A DNA stretch of 50,309 nt from JBFMDN01 sp040753915 (GCA_040753915.1 JBFMDN010000041.1:1-50309), one strand, 5' to 3'; positions 34,164 to 43,857 are shown, numbered from the stretch's first letter. Notes: generated from the sequence alone by a model not told the origin. Numbers and translations are program-made.

Positions 34164-35192
34164 TCACGATAAGGTCCGAGGACAAAGCTTTTCCAATCTC
34201 AATCCAATGTCTGAAGCATCGTAATAGGAGTCTGCTTGCTTCAGTCGAATGACTCCATATCCCTTCTGTCTGTAACGCTCGTCATCGTGCATGACCGTTG
34301 CTTTCGGGATAAATTTGAGCTGATAACCTGCGTCGAAAAGTCGCCGCGAAAAGGACACGTCCTCCCCCTGGTAGAATCCGAGATCTTCGTTCCACGAATG
34401 CTCGAGAAATATGTAGTCTTTGTAAATCCCGTACCCCCCTGTTACGTATTGACACTTGTCGAAAGTCTCGTGGTACGGTCTCAAAAAGGTGTAGTTTTCG
34501 ATTATATTGACCCAGTCGCAGTATCGCGAAAGATCCGGATTCAGAATGATTCCAGTGGCCACATCGAAGTCGTCCTGAACTTCGTCTACTGCCGCAGCCC
34601 AGCCCGGATGGAGAAGGAAGTCGTCATCCAGGCTCACGAACTTGTTAAACCGGGCGTTCTTTGCCAGGGTGTTCCTCATTGCTCCCAGACGGCCTTCCGC
34701 TGCCGCGCTCTCCATGGGAAACTTGTTGATCCAATCTTCCGTCAGGTCGCCTACACAGCCCGCAGCAAGGATCTCGAAACGTCTGTGAGGCAAGGGCTGG
34801 TTCTCGATGCTTTCAATCAGCTTGCGAAGTTTCTCGGGCCGCTTCCCGTTCGTAATGATACCGAAGCTGTATCCTTCGGGTTTTACCGACTCCCTCCGAC
34901 TGCGGGGAGTATTTTGATGGAGTGTCTTCCCGAAATCGCTGAGAAGCTCGATCCTCCGTCTCAACGTGAGTATCTCGAGTCTGTGGATGGCGGCAATATT
35001 CTCCTGCATCTCATTGCGAAGAATATCGATCTCTCTTTGAATGAGGGTGAACGGGCCTCCGTTCGAGCTACTGAGCTCTTTCCGGAGGCACGCAATTTCT
35101 TCTTTGAGAGCCTTTATTTCGGCTTCCTCGCGGGAAGGCTTACCGTTCTTCACCAAGGACTTGAGCTTCTGAACCAGAGTTCGCCCGCTCAT
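34164..35192 (-). CDS. Family 2 glycosyltransferase with N-terminal coiled coil
   Basis: The start is the ATG at 35192 behind GGGAGG; the longer frame to 35285 has none. The 342 residues begin with a coiled coil (about 20-100: SREEAEIKALKEEIACLRKE, IQREIDILRNEM), then a GT-A fold: YSFGIITNGKRPEKLRKLIE, GRLGAMRNTLAKNARFNKFV, SLDDDFLLHP (metal-binding DDD) and YQGEDVSFSRRLFDAGYQL (the ED acceptor-side acid). The coiled coil could set oligomer state or chain-length control. It lies 570 bp from the next GT2 gene. Confidence 0.87.
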   Translation of the reverse strand: MSGRTLVQKLKSLVKNGKPSREEAEIKALKEEIACLRKELSSSNGGPFTLIQREIDILRNEMQENIAAIHRLEILTLRRRIELLSDFGKTLHQNTPRSRRESVKPEGYSFGIITNGKRPEKLRKLIESIENQPLPHRRFEILAAGCVGDLTEDWINKFPMESAAAEGRLGAMRNTLAKNARFNKFVSLDDDFLLHPGWAAAVDEVQDDFDVATGIILNPDLSRYCDWVNIIENYTFLRPYHETFDKCQYVTGGYGIYKDYIFLEHSWNEDLGFYQGEDVSFSRRLFDAGYQLKFIPKATVMHDDERYRQKGYGVIRLKQADSYYDASDIGLRLEKLCPRTLS

Positions 35193-35761
35193 TTGTTCAC
35201 CTCCCAGGTGCGCACAAAAAATACTATCCGCGCCCGTACATACACCATTTGCATCGAAGGGACAAGGTCCCACCACGGATTCCATTAAACGTCACAGCTC
35301 TCATCATCTTCCATTCACAGATCCGGATTCCCCACAAATAAAAATGATATGAAGCTGTGGCAAAAAGTTCAACAAAAAAACCGCGGAGGCGTGGGAGACT
35401 TTCCAAAGCATGCAGACCTCCGCCCTGCGCCGGTCTTCTACAGCTATTTCCTGGGAGAGGCTCCGAACGTCAGTGAGGCAGTGCCACCCCGCGAAAGCGC
35501 CAACCGTCTTTTCTGCACGCCACCGAGGAGCCTGTCGCTTAACCTCAGATCGGGGCAGAATCGTGCTACCAACGTCGTTGCAATCTGACCGGCTTCATGA
35601 GGTCATGCTCCTATGAGCCAGACATACTAAGCCTTTTGGTCGAGACCAAGATTCGTCCGGCTCAGAGCCGAAGCAACTCGTGTTGCGATTCATGGAGAGC
35701 ATTGCGTCACGCAACGGCCTCCTAGCGCCAAATCCCGTGCAGAGTACTCACTCACGGCCGC
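35193..35761. other. 570 bp gap inside the glycan block
   Basis: No gene is supported on either strand. The gap breaks an otherwise packed row of genes and may hold a promoter for the GT2 that follows on the minus strand. I saw no terminator hairpin or repeat. Confidence 0.4.
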
Positions 35762-36760
35762 TTATTCCCGCCCATCTGGCTCCCGACGCAAGAGCCAGGA
35801 GTCAAGGAATGCGAACAGCTTCAGCCGGTCGGAGCATCTCACTCGCCTGGAGGTAGCCATCTGTTCGCGAACGTCATCGAACACGCGCCTGACCAGCCGA
35901 TCTCGCTCTCTTTCCGAGAGTCCGTAACGCGTGCAGAACCGATCGCAGGTTTCCGGAAGCAAGAATATGCCGTCTTCGGAGGCTCCATCGAACTGAAACT
36001 CCCAGTACAGGGCCCGCACTTCAGCACACTCCTGATCCGTTAGGCTGGGATTGCACGCTTTGAGATTGCGATTGCTGATCTCAATAGCTGCATCGAGCTG
36101 GGCGTTGTAGTTGCGCACTGAAGTTTGGGCTCCTGCCTCCAGCAGACGGTACCGGTACAAAATGCGGGGGATCATCTCGGTGTTCGATTTTGTGGAAAGC
36201 CTTGACCAGAGGTCATAATCCTGAGCATAGCGCAACCTCTCATCATACATGCCCGCGGCAACTGCTGCCCGCTTGCGCATCATGACAGAGCCATGCCCAT
36301 AATTGTTGTGGAACTGAAGCCTCCACAACCGGTATACGGCATCGGTAAACGGTTCCTTGCGTTCCAGCAGATTGCCGTGAGCGTCAATCACCTCGAAAAA
36401 GGAGCCAACCAGATCTAGCTCATCATTATCTTTGAACGCGGCCAATTGAACAGCCAGCCGATCGGGTAGACACACATCGTCCGCGTCCATCCGCGCCACA
36501 AGCTCACCCGAGGCCAAAGATAGTCCCCGATTGAGCGACCTCGTGAGACCCATGTTTTCTTGCCGGATGAATCGGATGCGTGGGTCGTTGTACCCACTGA
36601 TCACCTCGCCAACCGGCTCCGTCGAGCCATCATCGATGATGAGGAATTCAAAATCCCCCAGTGTTTGCGCAAGGACACTCTCAATGGCCTCACAGAGAAA
36701 ATCGATGCCGTTGAACACTGACATCAGGACCGTGATTCTGGAATTCGCCATAGTCATCAC
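35762..36760 (-). CDS. Family 2 glycosyltransferase
   Basis: The 332-residue protein has a complete GT-A start: ITVLMSVFNGIDFLCEAIES, VLAQTLGDFEFLIIDDGSTE, SGELVARMDADDVCLPDRL (DxD), and a later ERLRYAQDYDLWSRL, where the QD(Y/W)DL acid acts as base in related enzymes. The C-terminal 100 residues are helical. It would transfer a sugar in the cytoplasm for the exported polymer. The gene begins 4 bp after the GT4 stop, so it is in the same operon. The start is GTG 36760 or the ATG next to it. Confidence 0.9.
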   Translation of the reverse strand: MMTMANSRITVLMSVFNGIDFLCEAIESVLAQTLGDFEFLIIDDGSTEPVGEVISGYNDPRIRFIRQENMGLTRSLNRGLSLASGELVARMDADDVCLPDRLAVQLAAFKDNDELDLVGSFFEVIDAHGNLLERKEPFTDAVYRLWRLQFHNNYGHGSVMMRKRAAVAAGMYDERLRYAQDYDLWSRLSTKSNTEMIPRILYRYRLLEAGAQTSVRNYNAQLDAAIEISNRNLKACNPSLTDQECAEVRALYWEFQFDGASEDGIFLLPETCDRFCTRYGLSERERDRLVRRVFDDVREQMATSRRVRCSDRLKLFAFLDSWLLRREPDGRE

Positions 36761-36764
36761 GATA

Positions 36765-37898
36765 TTACCGACTGGAGATCACGGATTGGTTCCGCACGGT
36801 CTCTCGCAGGAGGTCTGCCTCCATCCTACCGATTTTTTCCAAGGAATAGTGCTCCAGGACGTAATCCCTGGCTCTCTTTCCCATTTCATTGCAAAGATCC
36901 TGATTTGAGAGCAATTCGCTAACGGCTGACCGGATACTCACCGGATCTGGCTTGCAGAGCCAACCGGTCTCCCCGGGGCGCACGATCTCCCGTATCCCTG
37001 GTGAATCGGCTCCCAACACCGCCGATCCGCTAGACATCGCCTCTATCAGGGCTTTGGGGTGGCCTTCGTACAGCGAAGGGAGCACAAAGAGAGATGCTCG
37101 ATTCAAATACTCGGGCAGGCGAGAATTGGGCACATTGCCTTCCCACACGATCCGGCCGTGAGAATTTCCAAAGCGTTCCTGAAGCAGAGCTCTCTGACGT
37201 CCTTCTCCTATCAGAACCAGTTTCGTGTTCAGCGGCTCGATAGCCTCTATGAGCGATGCCAAATTCTTCTCCGGCGCGATTCTCCCGACAAAGAGAATGG
37301 CCCCTTTTTCTCGTTTCCCTTGAGAAGGACTGAAAAGATCCGTGTCCACATAGTTGGGGATCACCCGGATCTTCGAAGCAGCCTGAGGAATTCTCGCTAT
37401 GACATCAGCTTTCATAGGCTGTGTGGTCACGACCACTCTGTCAGCGGCGCGGAAGACAAGCTCTTCTACTCGGCGAGCTTCCCGGGCCTGGGGAGAGTCG
37501 TGTCCGAGCTCCCGAGCCGCGTTATGTGACCACAAGTACCCGCATCGGGCCACCAGAGGCTTCCCCATAGCTCGTGCCGCTGCAAGGGCCGTCTCGGCAC
37601 CGTACATCTGGTTCGTCTTAACGATGTCTGCGTGTTCGAGGACATCCGCATGCAGCGAGATCAACTCACGCTCGTAGTCTTCCAAGGGCATGGATGATTG
37701 GTTACATAGTATCCGTATGCCATGCAATTGCCCGGCGAAGCTCAGCTCCGAACGGTCCCCGTATGTCACGAATGAGATTTCGAATCCGGAATCCCTGAGA
37801 AAACGATAGAGAGCCACCTCTCGCTCTAGCATGCCGACCATGCTCCACGTTCTCAGTGACACGCCGCGGGTGAAAAAGAGGACGACATGCGGACTCAT
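36765..37898 (-). CDS. Family 4 glycosyltransferase
   Basis: The 377-residue protein is a GT-B enzyme. The C-terminal half has ILFVGRIAPEKNLASLIEAI, LVLIGEGRQRALLQERF and LFVLPSLYEGHPKALIEAMS, including the E-x7-E pair that binds the nucleotide sugar. The N-terminal half is the acceptor domain (MVGMLEREVALYRFLRDSGF). Its start overlaps the stop of the preceding gene by four bases (ATGA), so it is translationally coupled to it. Donor and acceptor are unknown. Confidence 0.92.
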   Translation of the reverse strand: MSPHVVLFFTRGVSLRTWSMVGMLEREVALYRFLRDSGFEISFVTYGDRSELSFAGQLHGIRILCNQSSMPLEDYERELISLHADVLEHADIVKTNQMYGAETALAAARAMGKPLVARCGYLWSHNAARELGHDSPQAREARRVEELVFRAADRVVVTTQPMKADVIARIPQAASKIRVIPNYVDTDLFSPSQGKREKGAILFVGRIAPEKNLASLIEAIEPLNTKLVLIGEGRQRALLQERFGNSHGRIVWEGNVPNSRLPEYLNRASLFVLPSLYEGHPKALIEAMSSGSAVLGADSPGIREIVRPGETGWLCKPDPVSIRSAVSELLSNQDLCNEMGKRARDYVLEHYSLEKIGRMEADLLRETVRNQSVISSR

Positions 37899-39895
37899 TG
37901 GATCACGTCCTCGACCAATGCGAGATACTTCCTTGCCACATCCTCCAGCCGCGGCACAACTATGAGCCGTTGAACAGATTCGTATTCTTTGACGAGGGTC
38001 TCCAATGCGGGGATGATCTCATCCTCCGTGGTGAACGGCAGGCCCCCCAATCCGACGAGCTCGGGATGCCCTCCATCATTGAAATAGAGCGCAGGCAACC
38101 CGCACGCAAGCGCTTCAATCAAGGCGTTCGAGCACGGATCGTTTCGACTTGCGGTGATGTAGATGTGATGGTCGCGAAGGATTCGTCCCAGCTCTTCTGA
38201 AGGAACCGGGTCTATGTGTTGAATGCGACGGAATTGCTCGGATGCATTGCCCACAAAGGTGTACTCGAATCGATCCCAGTCCAGATGCTCTTCAATCCAT
38301 TTGTACGTTGGGCCTCCCTTCCTGGGATTGTTGGACCAACTTGTTGATATAAGGCGGATTTTCTCTCCAGGATTGCATCGTGCTCGGCCGCGGTCATGGA
38401 ACGCCTCCGGATCGACCGCGTTGTGGACTATGGTGGGCCGTACGGGCTTGTACCCCAACTCCACAATGCGCTGGTGGGTCCACGCCGACTGCAGGACCGT
38501 CGCTGAGGCAAATCTCTCATTGAGCATGTAGCAGAGCTCATCCTTTTCGCGGTCGAATCCACGAATCAGATGAATCGGCCCATCAATCCTGTGAATCACG
38601 TTTATCCTGTGGGACTGGCTGAATTCGAGAAACTGATCCACGTTGAAGTGAATGGAATTGAGAATATGGGCGTCAACATCTTCACTGAGCTCGTTCTCTC
38701 TCACGTCTACACCCAAAGCGACGAGGCCTTTGCGCAGTGCCAGCATGAACTGGTTTCCCCCTCCATACGGGGGCTCGAAAAATGTGTGCCAGAGACTCAC
38801 GACAGGTCTGCTACGTTTGGGCCCGCTCCGTCTGGCTCGTTCGATCGGATCGGATTGCGCGGCGGGCTTCACGCGCGAACGCGTCGGGGGGATATTTCTC
38901 CATGAGTCATAAATGCTCCGCAACCGAGGAATCGCAGATTCAGGAGTGTGGCATGCCAATACCCTTTGATAATGGGCCTCTCGCATTGCTTTCAGGCTGC
39001 CGGAGCGGGCGTCCTGGATGACGAGCTTCATGGCCTCCCAGGGAAATCGAAAAATCGCCCCTTCTTCCAGCACGTCCGGAGCAAGTCCCACAGGTGTGCT
39101 GATGACCGCGCACCCAGATGCCGCAGCCTCCATGACCGCATGAGGGCCCCCCTCGGAACGGCTGGCGACCACGTACACGTCGATAACGTTGTACAGGGCA
39201 TTGAGGGTCTCACGGGGGAGAGAATTGATCGAAATGTCATCATCATCAATTGGATCGCCCACGAAGGTGTACGGAATTTCTGCCCGAGTAAGCTCTCGTC
39301 GCAACCAGTGCCGCCGAGGCCCTGCCAACACCGTGTGAAAGTCCAAGCCTTCCCTCTTGAGACCTATCAGGATTTCCAGCAAGACGTCCGGTCCCTTCAC
39401 CAGCTTGGGACTGTACACGTCGGAGCCTTCGCTGTCCCGCTGGAAGCTCCCGATAAGATAGGAGTTGCTCGGAAGATTCCACTGCTTTCGCAAAGATGTC
39501 ATTGCCTCATCAGAGGAGCTCAATTTTCTGAAGATCCCGCAGTCTACCAGATAGGGAACGGCCACCGAGTCCACCCCGAGGCTCGAGAGCTGTCGGGCTG
39601 CCTGGGAGGTGCGAGTGACCCATCGTCCCACAAGCTCCATGGCATGACTGTGTTGAGGGACGGCCAGGTAACGAAACGGTTCGCCGGGTACGTGACAGAT
39701 GATGCGTTTCCCTTCCAACAGAGGCTCCGGTATTAGCATCAGTCCTTCCCACCAGACCGAGTGCACCACGTCGCAGGCCTCAACCTCCGAGAACTCAACC
39801 ATGCCTTCCAGAGCAAGCCGGGTCAGACGAAGATCTTCGTCCACAGCCCACCCGATTCCGTCGCCGCCTGTGAGAAAAACCTTAGGCTTGGTCAT
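37895..39895 (-). CDS. Tandem fusion of two family 4 glycosyltransferases
   Basis: The 666-residue protein contains two GT-B units. Unit one (about 1-330) has DVYVVASRSEGGPHAVMEAA and SGCAVISTPVGLAPDVLEEG. Unit two (about 365-660) starts VVSLWHTFFEPPYGGGNQFM and has KIRLISTSWSNNPRKGG, DHHIYITASRNDPCSNALIE and ALACGLPALYFNDGGHPELV. The E-x7-E motif is clear in unit one; in unit two the first acidic residue is replaced (DPCSNALIEA), so one half may act mainly in binding or have another donor. It overlaps the next gene by 4 bp on both sides and is near the centre of the operon. Confidence 0.88.
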   Translation of the reverse strand: MTKPKVFLTGGDGIGWAVDEDLRLTRLALEGMVEFSEVEACDVVHSVWWEGLMLIPEPLLEGKRIICHVPGEPFRYLAVPQHSHAMELVGRWVTRTSQAARQLSSLGVDSVAVPYLVDCGIFRKLSSSDEAMTSLRKQWNLPSNSYLIGSFQRDSEGSDVYSPKLVKGPDVLLEILIGLKREGLDFHTVLAGPRRHWLRRELTRAEIPYTFVGDPIDDDDISINSLPRETLNALYNVIDVYVVASRSEGGPHAVMEAAASGCAVISTPVGLAPDVLEEGAIFRFPWEAMKLVIQDARSGSLKAMREAHYQRVLACHTPESAIPRLRSIYDSWRNIPPTRSRVKPAAQSDPIERARRSGPKRSRPVVSLWHTFFEPPYGGGNQFMLALRKGLVALGVDVRENELSEDVDAHILNSIHFNVDQFLEFSQSHRINVIHRIDGPIHLIRGFDREKDELCYMLNERFASATVLQSAWTHQRIVELGYKPVRPTIVHNAVDPEAFHDRGRARCNPGEKIRLISTSWSNNPRKGGPTYKWIEEHLDWDRFEYTFVGNASEQFRRIQHIDPVPSEELGRILRDHHIYITASRNDPCSNALIEALACGLPALYFNDGGHPELVGLGGLPFTTEDEIIPALETLVKEYESVQRLIVVPRLEDVARKYLALVEDVIQ

Positions 39896-40728
39896 GACTT
39901 GATGGCCTCTATTCCGAATCCCGTCGTAAAAGAGCGGAGAATGCCGCTGTCACCCTCGTGCACACAGCCATCCCACTGAAGGGCTCGGGATTTTGCCGCA
40001 CCCAAAGTTGCTCCAACAAGATTACGTACCCACTGCTTCCTGAGCACTCCCTGGTGTGACCTGCTGTACGTGACGTCCCGGATCATGTCCACCAGCACGC
40101 TCCAAAAAAGCCCCTGCTTCTCGATCGATATCTCGGTAAAACCGGCGCGCTCAAGCACTCTTCTCCAGTATCGGTCGGTATATCTCCCGTAATCCTCCGG
40201 ATCGCCGTGGATACGGTTGAGAAACGGCACGCAGATCAGTACCGTGCCCTTCCTTCTGGTCACCCTGTGGATTTCCGTCACCACATGAACCGGGTCGGGG
40301 ACGTGCTCGAGGAGCTCGGAGCAGATCACCGCGTCAAACAGCCCTTCCGGGAAGGGGAGTGCAGCGGCATCTGCCTGCACATGGGGGAGCTTTGCGACCG
40401 ACAAGTTCGCGTAGATTACATGAATGTTGTAGCGATCTATGTTGAAGATCCCACGTTTGCCAACCCTGTTTCCACCCAGATCCAATACGAGGGATCCCTG
40501 GGAGATTCCAGGTATGTGCCGGAGGTGGAAATCATCCACAAAATGGCGGCGCAGAGAGTATCCCAGGTCCCTGGCCTGGGGTTTTGCGATGGGAGAGAAT
40601 TTCCGATACGTCATGATGCCATGCTTTCGTGCAGGTCGTACCAAGGAACGGGTCCTATTCCTCAACCCAAACACTGTCATTGGGAGGGGCGCGGAGCCAT
40701 GCGTCGGCGGGACAATCTTATCCTCCAT
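39892..40728 (-). CDS. SAM-dependent methyltransferase (glycan-associated)
   Basis: The product has about 278 residues from the ATG at 40728, which overlaps the end of the preceding GT2; later Met residues are also possible because no ribosome site stands out. SLVLDLGGNRVGKRG is motif I, VQADAAALPFPEGLFDAVIC motif II-III, and SELLEHVPDPVHVVTEIHRV with RKGTVLICVPF motif IV-V. The RIHGDPEDYGRYTDRYWRRV block is common in methyltransferases of polysaccharide loci. It could modify a sugar or cap the chain. It is coupled to its neighbours by short overlaps. Confidence 0.85.
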   Translation of the reverse strand: MEDKIVPPTHGSAPLPMTVFGLRNRTRSLVRPARKHGIMTYRKFSPIAKPQARDLGYSLRRHFVDDFHLRHIPGISQGSLVLDLGGNRVGKRGIFNIDRYNIHVIYANLSVAKLPHVQADAAALPFPEGLFDAVICSELLEHVPDPVHVVTEIHRVTRRKGTVLICVPFLNRIHGDPEDYGRYTDRYWRRVLERAGFTEISIEKQGLFWSVLVDMIRDVTYSRSHQGVLRKQWVRNLVGATLGAAKSRALQWDGCVHEGDSGILRSFTTGFGIEAIKS

Positions 40729-41680
40729 GCGCCGTGCGTGAAGACCGGAAGATCTCGTCAGCAATTCTCATCCACCCATCCACCGTTACACCTCGTGTGT
40801 ACTCTCCATCGGATTTTCTCAGCCCTCTGCCAAGGTGCAGAAATATGACATTTCCCTCGTCGTCGAACGCTCGATCCACCTGAAGATTCTTCAAGGGGGA
40901 ACCGGGGGCGATCGAGGAAGCCAACTCGGGCTCCCAGATAGTGTTGGGGCACGCATGGACCCCATAGCCTGCCCGCCGAAGCTCGACGGTTACGCGGTCA
41001 CCTACGTCCAACGCCGGCAACTCCGGGAAAAAGTCGAGGCCGAGAGCGGTGAAGATATGAAAATCTACTATGAATCCAAGAACATGGAGGACTCCCTCGG
41101 GGGTTCTGGTCCTATCCATTCGAGCTCCCGCCGCAGCGACTCCTGGGACCATCTTGGATAGCAGGAACGACAGCCACCCTTCGCGGCACGGCATGACGTC
41201 CATGTGCATCGTCATGAAATAACGAGTTTCGGGATCCACGATTCGCGCCGCAAGCTCCAGTCCCACGGCATTCGCGTAACTGCCCCACTGTCTTTGGCCC
41301 GCGCCCAATAGTGCCCCGGAATCCGGTGCCCTGGCTTCTGGTGGAAGAGGCTCGGTCCTATTCAGGATGACATTCAAGCCGGGCCGCCGGAGCAGCCATT
41401 CCGTTCTCTCCCGAGGGGAATTATTGTCCACGACCCAGAGCTCATATTTCTCAGGCGTAAAGAATTCCACCGCGCGGACACACACCTTGAGGATGTCCTC
41501 TGCAGCCGAACCGGTCAGGTGCGACACGATGACGAGACGGGGGGCCTCTGGGGGTTGGGAGTGCTTCTTCAGTACTTCGACCCGGTACGTCGTTCCATCC
41601 AGAGAGATTTCTCTTGGCTCCAACATTCCTCCAGAGCGGGCCTGCTCGGGAAAATCTTGTTCAATAGGTCGTTCACACAT
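40718..41680 (-). CDS. Family 2 glycosyltransferase-like protein
   Basis: The 320-residue protein has APRLVIVSHLTGSAAEDILK, YELWVVDNNSPRERTEWLL (a GT2-like nucleotide strand), RYFMTMHMDVMPCREGW (in place of the DxD) and an aromatic end (AGYGVHACPNTIWEPELAS). Its start codon overlaps the stop of the Wzt-like gene as TAATG, so the two are translated in sequence. Its N-terminal 45 residues are extra to the GT2 core. It probably acts on the exported glycan. Confidence 0.82.
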   Translation of the reverse strand: MCERPIEQDFPEQARSGGMLEPREISLDGTTYRVEVLKKHSQPPEAPRLVIVSHLTGSAAEDILKVCVRAVEFFTPEKYELWVVDNNSPRERTEWLLRRPGLNVILNRTEPLPPEARAPDSGALLGAGQRQWGSYANAVGLELAARIVDPETRYFMTMHMDVMPCREGWLSFLLSKMVPGVAAAGARMDRTRTPEGVLHVLGFIVDFHIFTALGLDFFPELPALDVGDRVTVELRRAGYGVHACPNTIWEPELASSIAPGSPLKNLQVDRAFDDEGNVIFLHLGRGLRKSDGEYTRGVTVDGWMRIADEIFRSSRTAHGG

Positions 41681-42939
41681 TACCGCGTGCCCGATACGCG
41701 AGCGTCCCCCTTTGCTAGACCGCTCGCGATCTCATCTTCGTCAACTGGGATCAGCTCCCATGCGCACTTTCCTGCGACTATCCCTCTCGCGCGAAGCTTG
41801 CCAACCACGGCAAAAGAAACGACGCCGGCTATGCGCTCCATCGTCTCAAACGATGTCGCGTTGCGCACGGCAAAATGAACTTCATATGCGCCGTTCGCAA
41901 GGCGGTTCTCAGGATACCACGCTCGCATGAGATACCTGCCGCAGTCGCCCTTTTCGACCAGTCCGTCCTCTTCGGAAATATTCCATTTGCACAGTATCCC
42001 GGCTGCATTCAGAATTCCGAGGGAAAACATAGGACGCTCGAGCTTCCGGTTCAATCTGAGGTCAACCTCGATCCCGAACGGCGCGCCCGCTGGGACTTCC
42101 GTCAAGGTATTGCCTGCACGATCGTAGAGCCGCGCACCGAAGATGTTGACTTCCTCGCTCGTTATCCTGCTTCGAACCCGATGCTCCAGTCGCTGTTGCT
42201 CCGAACGGAACACGAGTGTCTCGTACGCATTGATGGCCTCGAGAGCCGTGCCGTCTGCAAGGAGTTGCCCTTGTTCCAGTAGTATCCCCCTCTTGGCCAC
42301 GAATTGGAGCGTTTCCAGACTGTGGCTGACCAGAAGCACCGTTGCGCCGCTTTCGCGCATCTCTTTGACGCGAGCGAGGCTCTTGTTCTGAAACTTGAGA
42401 TCCCCCACGGAAAAGGTCTCGTCGATGAGCGTCACATCGCTTTCTACGTTGACAGCTACGCCGAATCCGAGCCTGGCAAGCATACCGCTGGAATACATCC
42501 GCACCGGCTTGTCGAACCACTGTCCCAGATCGGTGAAATCCTCTATGGCAGGGAGTGCCCTCTCTACCTCGCTCCTTGTTAGCCCCATGATGGCCCCGAG
42601 GAGACGAACATTTTCACGGCCGGTCAACTCCATGTTAAGACCGGCATTGAGCTCGATCATAGGGAAGATCCGACCCAGAATCTCGACCCGTCCCTTCGTG
42701 GGAGCAGTAACTCCTGCCAGTACCTTGAGCAAGGTACTCTTTCCGGCCCCGTTCCTGCCGACAATCCCCACGGTTTCGCCCCGTCTAATTTCCAGGGTGA
42801 GGTCTTTCAGAGCCCAAAGACCGTCCTCTTCCGGGTTCTTTCTCTTAAGACGACTTATGCCCTTGCGAAGCGCTTCAGGGATGGGAAATCCGTACCGTTT
42901 CCATAAGCCCTCGATTCGAATCGTCACATCACCAGACAT
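41680..42939 (-). CDS. wzt: Polysaccharide ABC exporter ATP-binding protein (Wzt/TagH-like) with C-terminal carbohydrate-binding domain
   Basis: The 419-residue protein has an N-terminal ATPase: Walker A GRNGAGKST (about 61-69), signature MYSSGMLARLGFGVAV, Walker B VTLIDETFSVGD and switch LLVSHSLE. After about residue 250 comes a beta-sandwich domain (EEVNIFGARLYDRAGNTLTE, PFGIEVDLRLNRKL, YEVHFAVRNATSFETMERI), the position and pattern of the Wzt C-terminal domain that reads the non-reducing end of O-antigen. With the permease it exports a lipid-linked polymer. The presence of this domain predicts a capped glycan; the adjoining methyltransferase could make the cap. The symbol is by family. Confidence 0.92.
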   Translation of the reverse strand: MSGDVTIRIEGLWKRYGFPIPEALRKGISRLKRKNPEEDGLWALKDLTLEIRRGETVGIVGRNGAGKSTLLKVLAGVTAPTKGRVEILGRIFPMIELNAGLNMELTGRENVRLLGAIMGLTRSEVERALPAIEDFTDLGQWFDKPVRMYSSGMLARLGFGVAVNVESDVTLIDETFSVGDLKFQNKSLARVKEMRESGATVLLVSHSLETLQFVAKRGILLEQGQLLADGTALEAINAYETLVFRSEQQRLEHRVRSRITSEEVNIFGARLYDRAGNTLTEVPAGAPFGIEVDLRLNRKLERPMFSLGILNAAGILCKWNISEEDGLVEKGDCGRYLMRAWYPENRLANGAYEVHFAVRNATSFETMERIAGVVSFAVVGKLRARGIVAGKCAWELIPVDEDEIASGLAKGDARVSGTR

Positions 42940-42945
42940 ACGCCC

Positions 42946-43749
42946 TCACAAAACGTCCGCGAAGTACGCGGAGAGCCGTCGAAACAACGGCCAGCATAGA
43001 GCGAGCAGTATCATAGTCATGACCGCTGAGGCAACCAAAGGTTCCAGCGGAGGAGAGGCATTTCTTAGCAAGACGCTGCGAAATCCCTCAATAATCCCTA
43101 CCATCGGATTGAGCATATACAGGGCTCTCCATTTTTCCGGAACGGAGCTCATGGGATAAATGACCGGTGTGACGAAGAGCCAGGCCTGCGTCAGAAACGG
43201 CGTGGCAAACGTGAAATCTCTTCTGAAAGTACCCAAGCTGGCCAGGAGCAGCCCGATTGCGAAAGCAGCGGTAGTCATGATGCAGATTAACACCGGCAAC
43301 CATAGCAACGCGAGTCCGACGTGGACCGCAAACCATGCCATCAAGACGGCCAGCACGATACCGGACATTGCGAAATCGAAAAGAGCAGTGCACACCGCTG
43401 CGAGAGGAAAGACCTCACGCGGGAGCGCGATTTTCTTGATCACTTCCGCGTTGGTTATAATGCTGGGTCCGCAGGCGGACAAAGAATTGGCAAAGAATGT
43501 CCATGGCACGAGCGCGGCATAACTGAAGAGCACGTACGGAATTCCATCGCTCGGGATATTCACAAACCCGCGCAGCATGTTGAAGAGCAGCATCAGGATC
43601 AAGGGTTGCAGAAACGCCCACCACATGCCCAGAGAAGATCTGCGATACCTGCTGGTAACATCGCGTACTACCAGTGCCCATAACAGTGACAGGAATCGGG
43701 ATACCTCCCTGCCGCTCTGTCCCATGTTGACGTACACGGCCGTACTCAT
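42946..43749 (-). CDS. wzm: Polysaccharide ABC exporter permease (Wzm/TagG-like)
   Basis: The 267-residue protein has six membrane segments and the typical N-terminal LLWALVVRDVTSRYRRSSLG and MWWAFLQPLILMLLFNMLRG of ABC-2 polysaccharide permeases. RDFTFATPFLTQAWLFVTPV precedes the last helices and AALVPWTFFANSLSACGPSI is the internal loop. It ends 6 bp before the ATPase gene. The gene is first of the compact glycan run, 108 bp after tatC. Confidence 0.92.
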   Translation of the reverse strand: MSTAVYVNMGQSGREVSRFLSLLWALVVRDVTSRYRRSSLGMWWAFLQPLILMLLFNMLRGFVNIPSDGIPYVLFSYAALVPWTFFANSLSACGPSIITNAEVIKKIALPREVFPLAAVCTALFDFAMSGIVLAVLMAWFAVHVGLALLWLPVLICIMTTAAFAIGLLLASLGTFRRDFTFATPFLTQAWLFVTPVIYPMSSVPEKWRALYMLNPMVGIIEGFRSVLLRNASPPLEPLVASAVMTMILLALCWPLFRRLSAYFADVL

Positions 43750-43857
43750 GTCCCCTCTCTGCTGACTCCCTGAAATTTCATGGAAATGATACTCCCGTTG
43801 CCCATGGATTCACAATTGTCCGAAATCGCGCTCTGCACTTCTCCGGGGCTTTTGCCA

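Noticed and set aside
34236..35288. 350-residue plus-strand frame
   Set aside because: It is antisense to the GT2 with a DDD motif and coiled coil; no motif on the plus strand.
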